A stretch of 64,000 bases of DNA from Zygaena filipendulae (GCA_907165275.2 OU015673.1:7157001-7221000); one strand, 5' to 3'. Shown: positions 51,801-55,396, counted from the first letter of the stretch. Numbers and translations are program-made. Notes: generated by a model from the letters alone, not told the origin.

Positions 51801-52442
51801 ATTTTGGTAACCAGTCATAAAATGGTCCAACTTAAAAGATAGGATAGTTTTTATCCCGGAATTCCCTCGGGAACTGAAGGACATAGAGTACTTTTTTCCC
51901 GCAACCTCCGCGGGAACTCCGAAATTACCGCGGATGAAATCGCGGGGGACAGCTAGTATTAGTATAGATAAAACTGGGCAGGTAGCGTTGTGTGTGATGA
52001 CGTCAAACGTTATCATCACTGTCATCGTTCGCAGGTGTTCGAGACAGCCGTGTCCCAGGACCAGCTGCCGGTCCTCAGCGGCTGGATCTTCGAAGCTCTA
52101 TGCCACTTGCTGAGCGGCAAGGTCTCCGCCGAGCTGCTCCCGCACTGCGTACTCCTACTCCTGGTGTCCGCCAGCTCCAACCCGCACATCAGAGCAATAT
52201 ACCCCCTATGCTGCCACATATTAAGGTCGGGTTTCAATCGGAACGGCGCTCGCGGCGGCCACTGGGGTATTTTCAACGATTACGTGTGTAGCAATAAGAC
52301 GTCTATGTCGTTCACAGATAGGAGATTACTTTGTATAGTCGCGTATCATTCTAAGTTTACTCCGTCCCAATTGGATAGGCTGAGGGAGTTGTGTGAAGGG
52401 AACGAATGTTTGAGTGATCTGTTGCAGTGTCTAGATGCGTAG
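4258..52442 (+). CDS. HTT: Huntingtin, 44 coding exons
   Basis: Huntingtin is a large HEAT-repeat solenoid scaffold acting in vesicle transport, autophagy and spindle orientation, usually bound to HAP40. I joined 44 exons; every GT-AG junction is phase-compatible and the total is about 9,426 nt (about 3,141 residues; human HTT is about 3,142). The first exon encodes MNVVEKAEKALEHIKNIEG, an amphipathic N17-like helix with no polyglutamine and no proline-rich tract. Blocks that align with human include LRAA(L) after about residue 105, DVRVSVKA-like SVRVSVKAS, LRVNYCMLDSDQVFIGF, KQIIEIPK-LIQLCDGLMASG, HLTWLLVNRV, the IVSLSRLDML export-signal region and LIGWSSKKQFEEIWVALLG. The stop is TAG at 52440-52442. 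No frameshift or premature stop is needed. Exon coordinates are given in the three part entries that follow. Identification is secure; a few splice sites (exons 14, 15, 27, 41, 43) have alternatives. Confidence 0.97.
5226..6636. other. HTT intron 3, with a retroelement tail
   Basis: Mostly AT-rich unique-looking sequence. At 5535-5600 it has a stretch (CTTGTGTGTTGTGCTG then T-rich short repeats) that recurs at 23765-23850, and around 5610-5640 the phrase CCCCTAATTGGGTAAAGGCC, common at 3' ends of lepidopteran non-LTR retroelements. No coding region is supported. Confidence 0.45.
7011..7260 (-). mobile_element. Helitron-like element
   Basis: Reverse-orientation copy starting ACTAGCTGTCCCGCTCGGTT (the reversed 3' end with CTAG) followed by AATTCCCGCGGAATT. 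The 5' end is eroded. Confidence 0.6.
7325..7589 (+). mobile_element. CRE-bearing MITE, diverged copy
   Basis: Matches the family from ATTTTAGGAGTGGGAGGTCG through AATTTCAACTCAATGTATCG to ATACCCATTG. One TGACGTCA survives; the other is mutated to CGACGTCA. Confidence 0.7.
7613..7835 (+). mobile_element. Helitron-like element
   Basis: Starts TCCTACTAATATTATAAACG and ends GGTGAAACCGCGGGGCACAA, with a short GGATG run inside. It ends just before exon 5 of HTT (acceptor at 7870-7871). Closely related copies lie at 48616-48825 and, reversed, 58205-58425. Confidence 0.65.
8067..8250 (+). mobile_element. CRE-bearing MITE, 5' half only
   Basis: Matches the 5' half of the family (GAAAATCGAAATTCTATATT, then AGCGCATCGAAAGTTTTTAG). 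Both TGACGTCA sites are decayed. Confidence 0.55.
8844..9480. repeat. Helitron-like fragments around a retroelement 3' tail
   Basis: 8844-8940 and 9437-9480 look like the two ends of one Helitron-like element (ATGAATGTATGTCTGTCCTC; then CACGCGGGTGAAACGG and TTAGCTAG), as in the intact-looking copy at 56270-56430. Between them lies a retroelement tail ending GGGCCAAATTTGAATAAAGG and TTTGAC repeats (9390-9436). Confidence 0.5.
10638..10935. repeat. Tandem array after the exon 8 donor
   Basis: Irregular CCCACGTACACCCGCC-like units grade into about four copies of a 24-bp unit (CTTGCTCACATACACTTACC). The array begins a few bases into HTT intron 8. Long open frames across it are low-complexity by-products. 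Confidence 0.75.
11314..11635 (-). mobile_element. CRE-bearing MITE, full copy
   Basis: Reverse copy with imperfect inverted ends AATGGGCATGTTGACTAATT and, reversed from the other end, AATGGGGATGTTGACGACTT. Two perfect TGACGTCA palindromes lie at 11436-11443 and 11481-11488. It starts about 25 bp inside HTT intron 9. Confidence 0.85.
12052..13140. repeat. Helitron-like fragments around HTT exon 11
   Basis: 12052-12200 (CTGTCTGTCTTTCTGCCTG, then a weak end) and 12685-12790 (TTTCCACGGTTTCACTCGCG, then GGAGTTCCCGTGGGAATT). From 12790 to 13140 there is a further interspersed repeat with ATAGTACTGTAAGGTATGAT that recurs at 8280-8340 and, reversed, at 9930-10200. Confidence 0.5.
13809..13910 (+). 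repeat. 39-bp tandem repeat triplicating the exon 12 donor
   Basis: Units start at 13809, 13848 and 13887. Each begins ACCGATGAG then GTATTCACAC, so the last three codons of exon 12 and its donor GTATTC are present three times. The unit is 39 nt (13 codons) and the frame stays open through the second and third donors. Confidence 0.9.
13917..14110 (-). mobile_element. Helitron-like element
   Basis: Reverse-orientation copy beginning ACTAGCTGTTACTGG, then TAATTTCGAAGTTACCGCGG and CATGAGGATCGATTCGG, directly after the 39-bp repeat. Confidence 0.6.
14363..14526. mobile_element. Foldback MITE with GCC-repeat arms
   Basis: A 164-bp near-palindrome. It starts CCCCTTGGCCACAG and ends CTGTGGCCAAGGGG, with (GGC)n/(GCC)n runs in the arms and a short loop around 14440. 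It is flanked by TTA on both sides, the 3-bp target duplication typical of PIF/Harbinger-type MITEs. A transcript would fold into one long hairpin. It lies in HTT intron 12. Confidence 0.85.
15063..15260 (-). mobile_element. Helitron-like element
   Basis: ACTAGCTATTCCTGTGATAA, then GGAGTTTCCGCGGGAATACC, CATGCATGCAAAATTTCATG and a TATAATATTAGTAGGAT end, just after the exon 13 donor. Confidence 0.65.
15503..15833 (+). mobile_element. CRE-bearing MITE, full copy
   Basis: Starts AATAGGGATGTGGACTAC and ends CCACATGCCCATT. Perfect TGACGTCA at 15653-15660 and 15697-15704, 44 bp apart. Confidence 0.88.
16312..16510 (+). mobile_element. Helitron-like element
   Basis: Runs of CTGTCTGTCTG, ACTACTGAACGGATTTTCAT, GAAGTTCCCGCGGGAACACC and an end GCTGAAACGGCGGGGGCAAC, in HTT intron 14. 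Confidence 0.6.
16900..17250. repeat. Two Helitron-like fragments, opposite orientation
   Basis: 16900-17060 is reversed (CTAGCTGTCCCTCGAGGTTT, GGAGTTCCCTCGGGAATTCC). 17090-17250 is forward (AATGAAACGACCAAACGG, GCGGAATTCCTGAGGGAATA, GAGTGAAACTGCACCG). Confidence 0.55.
17870..18110 (-). mobile_element. tRNA-derived SINE
   Basis: On the minus strand it reads GACCCGATTGGCGCAATGGT (A-box region), then GGTTCCGGGTTCGATTCCC (B box), then a non-tRNA body and an AT-rich tail. Related pieces lie at 34260-34390 and 51482-51570. It is not a functional tRNA gene. Confidence 0.65.
18240..18640. repeat. Helitron-like fragments
   Basis: Repeated cores GGAGTTCCCGCGGGAATTC, GAATTCCCGAGGGAATTCCG and GAATTACCGTGGGAATTCCG, ending GGGTGAATTGCGGGGGCTAG, suggest two or three overlapping copies in HTT intron 16. 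Confidence 0.55.
18993..19652 (-). mobile_element. Interspersed element E, copy interrupted by a MITE
   Basis: Matches the uninterrupted copy at 52526-52882 in the opposite orientation (GGAATGTTGATATCCAATAA, AAGCATAACATAAGCGACAA, AGGGCGTTACAAGCCGAGTG). A TGACGTCA lies at 19434-19441. It is split by the GGAC/GTCC MITE at 19037-19272. Confidence 0.75.
19037..19272 (+). mobile_element. GGAC/GTCC MITE, copy 3, nested
   Basis: Intact 236-bp copy with direct repeat AATT at 19033-19036 and 19273-19276. The empty site in the copy of element E at 52526-52882 reads CCAATAATTACAC with one AATT, which confirms the insertion and the 4-bp duplication. Confidence 0.9.
20446..21274 (-). CDS. Myb/SANT-like DNA-binding domain protein (MSANTD3-like), nested antisense in HTT
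   Basis: Three exons on the minus strand: 21274-21224, 21133-21024 and 20938-20446, phases 0 and 2, giving 217 residues. The N-terminal about 80 residues resemble the trihelix/Myb-SANT domain seen in MSANTD proteins and in Harbinger accessory proteins: NWEREEKEILINILRPYL, then WVEMTEKFN and RTKKQLMNQWKCLK. The middle is Ser/Pro-rich (PKPSSPSPDTMEV). The C-terminus is a coiled coil of three 22-residue repeats with the core QKEHELRMKN. The exon 2 donor AA|GTACAT was chosen because it restores the EKFN motif; nearer donors give stops. The gene lies wholly inside HTT intron 17 and is transcribed against it. The intact frame and introns suggest a real gene, possibly transposon-derived. Function is likely DNA binding; the target is unknown. 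Confidence 0.8.
21591..22155. mobile_element. Inverted-repeat element C, copy 1, interrupted
   Basis: Ends TACAACGTGATAATGAATTA and, at the right, AATTCATAAACACGTTGTAT. Related copies lie at 58554-58865 and 62004-62244. It is interrupted at 21859 by the P-like MITE. A more diverged repeat (21420-21590, as at 2496-2690) lies directly to its left. Confidence 0.75.
21859..22095. mobile_element. P-element-like MITE, short copy
   Basis: 237 bp with near-perfect inverted ends of about 29 bp starting CATCGACCACACAGCCCATA. It is flanked by the 8-bp direct repeat GCTAGTTG (21851-21858 and 22096-22103). The interior contains CGTGTGGCCTTGAATTAACC and a CCAATCACGG unit present four times in the longer copy at 29648-30338. 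Confidence 0.9.
22848..23171 (-). mobile_element. CRE-bearing MITE, full copy
   Basis: Reverse copy starting about 10 bp after the exon 18 donor (ATGGGCATGTTGACTAATTT) and ending CACGTCCCCATT. Two TGACGTCA sites flank GTTTGTATGGCGGTTTT. Confidence 0.85.
23213..23850. repeat. Mixed diverged repeats in HTT intron 18
   Basis: 23213-23345 and 23610-23710 share CAAGTTGACAATCTAGAATC and TAACTAAGG-like segments with 31100-31210, 45405-45500 and 52470-53010. 23470-23575 is a fragment of the CRE-bearing MITE. 23765-23850 is the retroelement tail with CTTGTGTGTTGTGCTG and a (CTT)n run. Confidence 0.5.
24364..24606 (-). mobile_element. GGAC/GTCC MITE, copy 4
   Basis: Intact reverse copy, flanked by ATTT at 24360-24363 and 24607-24610. 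It ends about 50 bp before the exon 20 acceptor. Confidence 0.85.
25270..26310. repeat. Helitron-like copies around HTT exon 21
   Basis: 25270-25400 is degraded. 25945-26110 (ACTAGCTGGTTCCCGCGGTT, GGAGTTCTCGCGGGAATTCG) and 26113-26310 (ACTAGTTGATCCGCCGCAGT) are reversed copies in tandem. A (CA)n-rich microsatellite lies at 25208-25262. Confidence 0.55.
26362..26686 (+). mobile_element. CRE-bearing MITE, full copy
   Basis: Starts AATAGGGATGTTGACTACTA and ends GTCAACATGCCCATT, 18 bp before the exon 22 acceptor. Both TGACGTCA sites are intact. Confidence 0.87.
27179..27395. mobile_element. Small inverted-repeat MITE
   Basis: 217 bp with 18-bp imperfect inverted ends ATCTAAGCTAAAATGACG and ATCTAAACTAAAATGACG (reversed), the next bases being also complementary (TGCCCC / GGGGCGC). 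Single copy in this window. Confidence 0.65.
27773..28044 (+). mobile_element. CRE-bearing MITE, copy with internal loss, 6 bp after exon 23 donor
   Basis: Starts AATGGGGATGTGGACTACTT at intron position +7 of HTT intron 23 and ends CAATGCCCATT. It lacks the block around the second half (after AACTTAATGTAA). Both TGACGTCA sites are present. Confidence 0.82.
28079..28357 (-). mobile_element. CRE-bearing MITE, reverse copy with lost ends
   Basis: From AAGTCCGTCGTGTAGATTAA to GACGGACTAATTAGAATTTT. One TGACGTCA site is intact; the other is TGATGTCA. It lies between two forward copies, forming a cluster. Confidence 0.8.
28374..28635 (+). mobile_element. CRE-bearing MITE, copy with 3' internal deletion
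   Basis: Starts AATAGGGATGTGGACTACTT. It jumps from GTGATTACGTCA straight to the 3' end TTAGTCAACATGCCCATT, so about 65 bp are missing. Both TGACGTCA sites are intact. Confidence 0.82.
29140..29430 (+). mobile_element. Helitron-like elements
   Basis: Begins at ACTATCATAAATGCGAAAGT and has GAATTCCCGCGGGAACTCCG, GCTGGTGAAACCTGCG and a second core GGGATTCCCGCAAGAACGCC before ACAAATAGCTAG, so two copies or a composite. It starts right after the exon 24 donor. Confidence 0.6.
29822..29903 (+). pseudogene. THAP zinc-finger exon remnant of a P-type transposase
   Basis: ATG at 29822 opens MPQCSIKWCGKKAT, matching the C-x-x-x-x-C start of THAP domains, then meets a stop. In another frame EKDGITFHL follows directly before GTAAGT, matching the THAP 'kdgitfh' block and its usual exon end. 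So the frame is broken by an indel. Confidence 0.65.
30080..30243 (+). repeat. Four 41-bp tandem units inside the P-like MITE
   Basis: Units start at 30080, 30121, 30162 and 30203, each with AACTAGCGCGTGTGGCCTTG and GCCAATCACGG. The short copy at 21859 has about one and a half related units. Confidence 0.9.
30928..31095 (+). repeat. 22-bp tandem array after the exon 25 donor
   Basis: Seven to eight units of GGTTCCTACCCGCTAGTCAA plus GT, with minor variants, beginning about 45 bp into HTT intron 25. Confidence 0.88.
31501..39233 (+). CDS. HTT: HTT part 2: bridge region, exons 26-32
   Basis: Exons: 31501-31894, 32574-32790, 33379-33523, 34828-35010, 37386-37504, 38345-38476, 39081-39233. Alignment with the human bridge is continuous. 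TLLMYSYGTPAG at the exon 26/27 join matches human GTLLMCLIHIFKSG. HLTWLLVNRVHVLASQYG matches HLTWLIVNHIQDLISLSH. The exon 29/30 join gives SCLKDEFALNTHKILSLCHE, then SQSGALVF. These matches fix the less obvious acceptors, including 32574, which lies at the edge of a tandem array. Exons 27, 28, 29 and 32 are strikingly GC-rich at third positions, while exon 26 is not. Confidence 0.9.
31915..32110 (-). mobile_element. Helitron-like element
   Basis: TGCGGTTACACCCGTGGTAA, CGAAGTTCCCGCTGAAATTC, then AGATTACCCCCCTACGACCT and a TTTATAATATTAGTATA end, in HTT intron 26. Similar to 20046-20390, 51571-51725 and 62655-62825. Confidence 0.55.
32318..32573 (+). repeat. 21-bp tandem array ending in the exon 27 acceptor
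   Basis: About twelve units of CAAATCGCACTTTGATGTTG plus T, with alternating GAAGTACAC and AAATCGCAC versions in the left part. The final unit supplies GTCAAAG, the acceptor of HTT exon 27 (exon starts 32574). Being 21 nt, it leaves frames open on both strands; these are not genes. Confidence 0.88.
32860..33270 (+). repeat. CATC-rich minisatellite in HTT intron 27
   Basis: Irregular repeats of CATCCATCGTCATCATCATC and CACCCTCGTCTTCTTCATC. A 218-codon open frame across it is His/Ser-rich low complexity that also covers exon 28 in the wrong frame. Confidence 0.85.
33620..33856. mobile_element. 237-bp foldback MITE
   Basis: Nearly the whole element is one palindrome. It starts CCGCCGCACTCAGAGTCG, ends CGACTCTGAGTGCGGCGG, and has arms of about 110 bp. 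It is flanked by TAA on both sides, a PIF/Harbinger-type 3-bp duplication. It starts about 95 bp into HTT intron 28. Confidence 0.85.
34180..34390. mobile_element. Retroelement tail and SINE fragment
   Basis: 34180-34250 holds AACTTTATTTGACACAACAC, also at 35655-35720. 34270-34340 has the B-box-like GGTTCTGGGTTCGATTCCC then GGTGGGAGTGGACTTTATGT, as in the SINE at 17870-18110. Confidence 0.5.
35540..35650. mobile_element. 111-bp palindromic MITE
   Basis: Starts GTGCGGAACCGTCATTGCAA, ends TTGCAATGACAGGCTTTCCG then CAC; the next inward block GTTCCGAC pairs with GTCGGAAC. Single copy here. Confidence 0.65.
36800..37195 (+). repeat. Interspersed element H, copy 1
   Basis: Blocks TTTTCATTACTCATACTCGG, GAAGTTGCCTGAGAAGCGGG and CGCCCTCGCTACGCTCGGGC, then CCCTAGGATAACAATGTACT, recur in the same order at 55397-56011. 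No open frame. Confidence 0.7.
37694..38023 (+). mobile_element. CRE-bearing MITE, full copy
   Basis: AATAGGGATGTTGACTACTT to TCAACATGCCCATT. TGACGTCA at 37845-37852 and 37889-37896, again 44 bp apart. Confidence 0.88.
38030..38946. repeat. Helitron-like fragments and a CRE-MITE fragment
   Basis: 38030-38200 is a reversed Helitron-like element (ACTAGCTGTCTCCCCCGGTT). 38520-38695 and 38745-38830 are forward ones ending GGAACAGCTAG and GGATCGGCTAG. 38862-38946 is the 3' half of a CRE-bearing MITE with one TGACGTCA. HTT exon 31 (38345-38476) lies between them. Confidence 0.55.
39241..40047 (+). repeat. 43-bp tandem array starting at the exon 32 donor
   Basis: About nineteen units with the core AATGGCCATGGTGACAGGGT and GTAAAAGTTTAAATAGGTAG. 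The first unit begins 8 bases after the exon boundary. Variants (GACCAATGG versus GACAAATGG, and GATAGGGTATA) recur every five units, so there is a higher-order period of about 215 bp. Units lack spacers. Confidence 0.93.
40173..52442 (+). CDS. HTT: HTT part 3: C-HEAT, exons 33-44
   Basis: Exons: 40173-41208 (the largest, 1,036 nt), 41819-42015, 42850-42987, 43480-43671, 44334-44482, 45151-45278, 45909-46121, 46811-46995, 48883-49021, 50010-50145, 50681-51000, 52035-52442. Exon 33 carries KEMERERLKEQMEASKREE, a charged helix. The exon 34/35 join gives LIVSLSRLDML then VPPLAWG, matching human IIISLARLPL (reported export signal) then VPPLVWK. Exon 36 has IGWSSKKQFEEIWVALLGAL. Exon 43 joins VVFE to VFETAVSQDQ of exon 44, matching human VVYKVFQTLHSTGQ. 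Exon 41 has a CAGCAG tandem acceptor (48880 or 48883). The protein ends LSDLLQCLDA. Exons 39, 40 and the end of 43 are extremely GC-rich with Ala/Arg/Gly-rich products. Confidence 0.9.
41575..41640. repeat. Perfect 31-bp inverted repeat with 4-bp loop
   Basis: Left arm starts AACACACTAAGCAATAACTC; the right arm is its exact reverse complement over 31 bases; the loop is ATTG. It lies in HTT intron 33, about 180 bp before the exon 34 acceptor. Confidence 0.93.
42016..42849. other. HTT intron 34: Helitron-like and retroelement fragments
   Basis: 42060-42180 is a reversed Helitron-like element (ACTAGCTGTTTCTTGCGGTT). 42205-42520 is a retroelement-like stretch (AGAATAGAATAGAATAG, A-rich, then GGCCTGCGTAAAATGGACCC). 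42525-42605 is a Helitron-like 3' end (GGTGAACAGCTAG). Confidence 0.5.
42988..43479. other. HTT intron 35: two Helitron-like fragments and a B-box-like stretch
   Basis: 43005-43150 reversed (CTAGCCGTTGCCTGTGGTTT); 43325-43430 forward (GAAATTTTGCATAAACGTTG to GACGAGCTAG); between them GAGGTTCCGTGTTCGATTC resembles a SINE B box. Confidence 0.45.
44790..45055. repeat. Helitron-like fragment plus short repeat M, copy 1
   Basis: 44795-44895 is a reversed Helitron-like core (AACTAGCTGTTTTCCATGG). 44896-45050 (GTAGCGGGAGCGGGATGATA, CCAAAGGGGAAGCTTCC, GATCGTCGGAGGTTGTATAA, AAAACTTCGTTAG) recurs at 46306-46470 inside a minisatellite. Confidence 0.6.
45528..45897 (+). repeat. Retroelement tail expanded into a TTGACG array before exon 39
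   Basis: 45528-45790 ends GGGCCAACTTTGAATTATTT, the same tail as at 9390 and 54690. It runs into a 6/12-bp array of GTTGAC and TTTGAC units with many TGACGT motifs, stopping about 11 bp before the HTT exon 39 acceptor. Confidence 0.75.
46122..46800 (+). repeat. Minisatellite filling HTT intron 39
   Basis: About 23-24 bp units such as CTACACTACACGGACACGTG, irregular, from just after the exon 39 donor to just before the exon 40 acceptor, interrupted at 46306-46470 by short repeat M. Open frames across it are repeat artefacts. Confidence 0.85.
46844..47365 (+). repeat. 174-bp triplication of exon 40 body and donor
   Basis: Copies start at 46844, 47018 and 47192. Each holds the last 152 nt of exon 40 with its donor CAG|GTGAGG plus 22 nt of intron. 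Copies 2 and 3 seem identical to each other and differ from copy 1 at three positions that I can see. Each extra copy is preceded by ATCATCACAG, a plausible acceptor. Splicing in one or both would break the HTT frame (152 is not a multiple of 3), and reading through meets TGA right after the donor. Confidence 0.95.
47503..47730 (+). pseudogene. Fourth, degenerate exon 40 copy split by a MITE
   Basis: CCCTGCCGCGAGCTG (47514-47528) and CAGCTGGTGCTCGCGGTTAG to GGCTCCAGGTGAGA (47681-47730) match the end of exon 40, including its donor. A 143-bp insert separates them. More diverged than copies 2 and 3, so an older duplicate. Confidence 0.8.
47529..47671. mobile_element. 143-bp MITE inserted in the exon 40 relic
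   Basis: Ends TAGGGG and CCCCTA, with further inverted blocks (TCGATATCG, and TGGAAAATGAA against TTCATTTTCCA). The site is duplicated as CTG (47526-47528 and 47672-47674); removing the insert restores exon-like sequence. Confidence 0.8.
47765..48402 (+). mobile_element. Inverted-repeat element F, copy 1
   Basis: About 635 bp with ends TAGGGTACTTGCATGAA and its reverse complement. Carries TGACGTCA near both halves (about 47948 and 48238). A copy in opposite orientation lies at 49192-49821. Confidence 0.88.
48616..48825 (+). mobile_element. Helitron-like element
   Basis: ATCCTACTAATATTTATAAA to GGAATTCCCGCGGGAACTCT and GGGTGAAACCGCGGTGTACA, ending about 55 bp before the exon 41 acceptor. Sister of 7613-7835. 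Confidence 0.65.
49192..49821 (-). mobile_element. Inverted-repeat element F, copy 2
   Basis: Reverse-orientation match along its whole length to 47765-48402. Starts AGGGTACTTGCATGATTTTT and ends AAATTTCATGCAAGTACCCT. One TGACGTCA is kept (about 49344); the other has decayed to TGACGTAA. Together the two copies bracket HTT exon 41. Confidence 0.88.
50385..50530 (+). mobile_element. Helitron-like fragment
   Basis: AAGTCTTCCGCCGTATCTGT, then ACTCAGAATCTAATGAATTC and GGAATTACCGCGGGATCTCC. Sister of 16312-16510. Confidence 0.5.
51087..51324 (+). mobile_element. GGAC/GTCC MITE, copy 5
   Basis: Starts GGATCCAGATAAGCAATAAC and ends TATCTATGTCC, flanked by AAAT (51083-51086 and 51325-51328). In HTT intron 43. 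Confidence 0.85.
51482..51725. repeat. SINE fragment followed by a Helitron-like fragment
   Basis: 51482-51570: CAAGAGGTTCCGGATTCGAT (B-box-like), then GATGAACGCGGGGTTCCATA, as in the SINE at 17870-18110. 51571-51725: GCGGTAATTTTGGAGCCTCG to TTTACCTCTTTATAA, like 31915-32110. Confidence 0.55.
51727..51956 (+). mobile_element. Complete 230-bp non-autonomous Helitron
   Basis: Starts TCTAATATATATAAATCACG after an A and ends GCGGGGGACAGCTAG before a T. A 3' hairpin (CGCG, loop GATGAAAT, CGCG) lies just before the end. No target duplication. Near-identical to 53049-53278. Confidence 0.85.
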
Positions 52443-52525
52443 CTGCTTTAGATTTTGACGTGAAACCTGCCCCCCTAGCCGAATTGACATTGTACGAACG
52501 TTAACGCATAGAAAACTAAGTAACG

Positions 52526-52882
52526 AATAGGGAATTTTAGTGTTTATTTCTTATTATTATTTTATGAACCTTTATGTATTAGTAGTATAATAGCATTATT
52601 TTTTTACAAATATATTTTGTACTTTCAGAGATCTTTAAAAGTTCAAGTTAGACAAGCAAAGCGCTAGTCCTATAGTGACGTCACTCGGCTTGTAACGCCC
52701 TACAACCGCCATACAAAATTCCGTTTTAGAAAGAGACAGACATAGTCAAAATTAAACAGTTTATAACTTTTTTATTTTTTAAGCAAATCCATTGATTTTG
52801 TCGCTTATGTTATGCTTATCCATGATATTTTCAAGTGTAATTATTGGATATCAACATTCCAGCAACAGTAAAGTAGCCTATT
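52526..52882 (+). mobile_element. Interspersed element E, uninterrupted copy
   Basis: Opposite orientation to 18993-19652 and lacking the MITE found there. TGACGTCA at 52676-52683. It is itself set inside another repeat whose flanks (52470-52525 and 52890-53000) recur at 23213-23345 and 23610-23710. Confidence 0.78.
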
Positions 52883-53048
52883 GTGATGTCACTTGGTCAG
52901 CCAGTCAAAGCTTTGGTTTTGCGTAACCACGTGAAAACTAGAGCGTTGATTGGCCGACCTGAAAGTAATATGACGACTCGTTACTTAGTTTTCTACTGGC
53001 TGTCCCCCTCGGTGATTTCGGAGTTCCCGCGGAAATTCCAGGATTAAA

Positions 53049-53278
53049 TCTAATATATATAAATCACGTGTCACGTTGTTTGTCCGCGATGGACTCCGAA
53101 ACTACTGAACGGATTTTGATAAAATTTTGTAACCATTTATAATATGGTCCAACTTAAAAGATAGGATAGTTTTTATCCTAGAATTCCCGCGGGAACTGAA
53201 GAACATAGAGTACTTTTTTCCCGCAATCTCCGCGGGAACTCCGAAATTACCGCGGATGAAATCGCGGGGGACAGCTAG
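53049..53278 (+). mobile_element. Complete 230-bp non-autonomous Helitron, nested
   Basis: Near-identical to 51727-51956. It interrupts an older, reversed Helitron-like element: AGGATTAAA before it and TATAGATATATAAACC after it join to the unbroken form seen at 38085-38110. The join is exactly A|T with no duplication. Confidence 0.87.
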
Positions 53279-54949
53279 TATAGATATATAAACCTTTCTC
53301 GTGAACCACTCTATCTATTGGTGGAGAAAATCCGTTGCGTAGTTTTAAAGATCTAAGCATACTCAGGGACAGACAGACAGCGGGAAGCGACTTTCGACTT
53401 TTGGTATAATTTGACTAGGGGGGTTGTGCAATGTGCACGTTTAGTCGAAGAGGGGGGTACAAGTAGAGGGGGTATGGAAGCGTACCTACGTGATAAGGAT
53501 AGTGAAAAAGATTTGCTTTAAAATTTAACCAATTTTTTTTTTAGTGAGAGTGATCGCCCTTCCCCCGGACATAGAAAATTATGAATAAATAATAATATAA
53601 AATAATAACTTGAATAAATCTTATTTAGTTGCGTAAATGTTATTATAGGAGTAAATAGTTGGTTAATTTGAAAGTTTGCTAGATGGATCATAGGTGCGAT
53701 TAGTAGTGGCAATGTGATCGTTCTGTTCAATGTAGTGTGTTAGAGCTGTGGTATTGAAGCGATTTAACCGAGTTTCTATCAATAAGAGTGCGTTATGTGG
53801 ATGTTAGGCTATTATAATATAAGCGCCGTGTTCAAGATTGCTTTATCTATCTATACATTTAAAATGCTTTGTCCTGCATGACTGATGGATCAACGCCCAG
53901 CCTAAACCGCTGATCGTAGAGACCTGAAACTTGGAGGGTGTGTTCTTTGTATGACGTAGGCATCCGATAAGAAAGGATTTTTTGAAATTCCACCCCCAAG
54001 GGGATGAAAAGGGGTTGCAAAGTTTGTATGGAACAATTCCGCGGGAACTTCGAAATTATCGCGGGTGAAACCGCGCGGGACAGCTAGTTACACAATATAA
54101 TCAGTACAATACATATAAAAGCAAAAGGTCACGGACTCGCTGACTAAAAATGAAATGACAAGAACTACTTAATCTATGAAACTGAAGTTTGGCAGATTAT
54201 GAGCAGGAAACGTCAGCTAAAAAAGGATTTCACGGAGTTCCCGCGGGAACTTCCAAATTACCGCGGGTGCGGGTGAAATCGGAAACCTTATCTTTGGAAC
54301 TACTGAACAAAGTCTAAAAATTAATTCACTGATAAGGAAATACGGTATCCCAGATTGACAACTAGAGCACATTTATCCCGATACAAAAAAATCCAGAGAG
54401 AATTCCAAACGTGGGGAATCCGTAGTCCAGCAAGTTCTAAATTTAGATAAAAATTATAATAAAAATTTTTGAAGGGTGACTTGCACCAAAAATTTGATCT
54501 CGAATTAGTGGAATTTGAACTGTAGGTAATGGAAATTTGGTAGGTTTTTTTTGCGTAGGGCACAAATATTGACGGTTTTATTCACCCAGGTGAAACCACG
54601 GGCGCCAATTAGTAGAAATTAATAACGGGTTTCTTAAGTTTTTATAATGCTTCTTCAGATGAAAGAATAAAATCGAAAACAGCCACATTATTGGCCAACT
54701 TTGAATGAAATTATTTGACTTTGACTTTGAATGAAAGATAGAATGTTTGATTGAAACGAATGAAGCGGTAAGTACGCTTTTTAGTACCGCAGGTGATCGC
54801 GTAGTTAGTGAATACTGGTTCAAAACTAGGCTTTAAAAGTGTTGTGCATTGAATATAGATTCTAATGTTATCCATTTAGAAGCGTCTGTTTCAGCGTTGT
54901 TGGCGAAAAATGTTTATTTATAGTAGATTATGCACCGAGGGAGTAAAGC

Positions 54950-55145
54950 ACTGTCTTACGTCACCGGCGGCATATTGAACCCTGAGCGTAACGATGGACT
55001 CTAGGGTTAATCCCCGAGCGTAGCGAGGGTAATTTCGCTTAGGAGTTATGTAGAGTCCTGAGTGAAGCGAGGGGTTTAAGCTGCCCGTGACGAAGACGGG
55101 CGTTATCCTCGAGGTGCATACTCTACTTCCATACCTACTGCGAGA
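54950..55145. repeat. GC-patchy repeat with short palindromes
   Basis: CCCCGAGCGTAGCGAGGGTA, GTGAAGCGAGGGGTTTAAGC and GCCCGTGACGAAGACGGGCG. Resembles the CTCGCTACGCTCGGGC motif of element H, but the relation is uncertain. Confidence 0.4.
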
Positions 55146-55396
55146 TATAAACCCTCTTTACACGGGCAGACGGTTTATTCGAAAATAAAACTGGCCACCA
55201 CAGGCAGATCACATAAAAAGAAAACAAAACGCTAAGAGTTTTCCTACAAATAACGTTCCAAACTCAAATCCCTTTACTCCCTCGGGAGTTTCATACAACG
55301 TTACCTCCCTCTCTTGGGTTGGGATGTAATGCCTTGCTTTAAGTTGAGATTGCGTGATATGTAATTGGACTTTATCGAGCAGGTGGTATGAAAATT

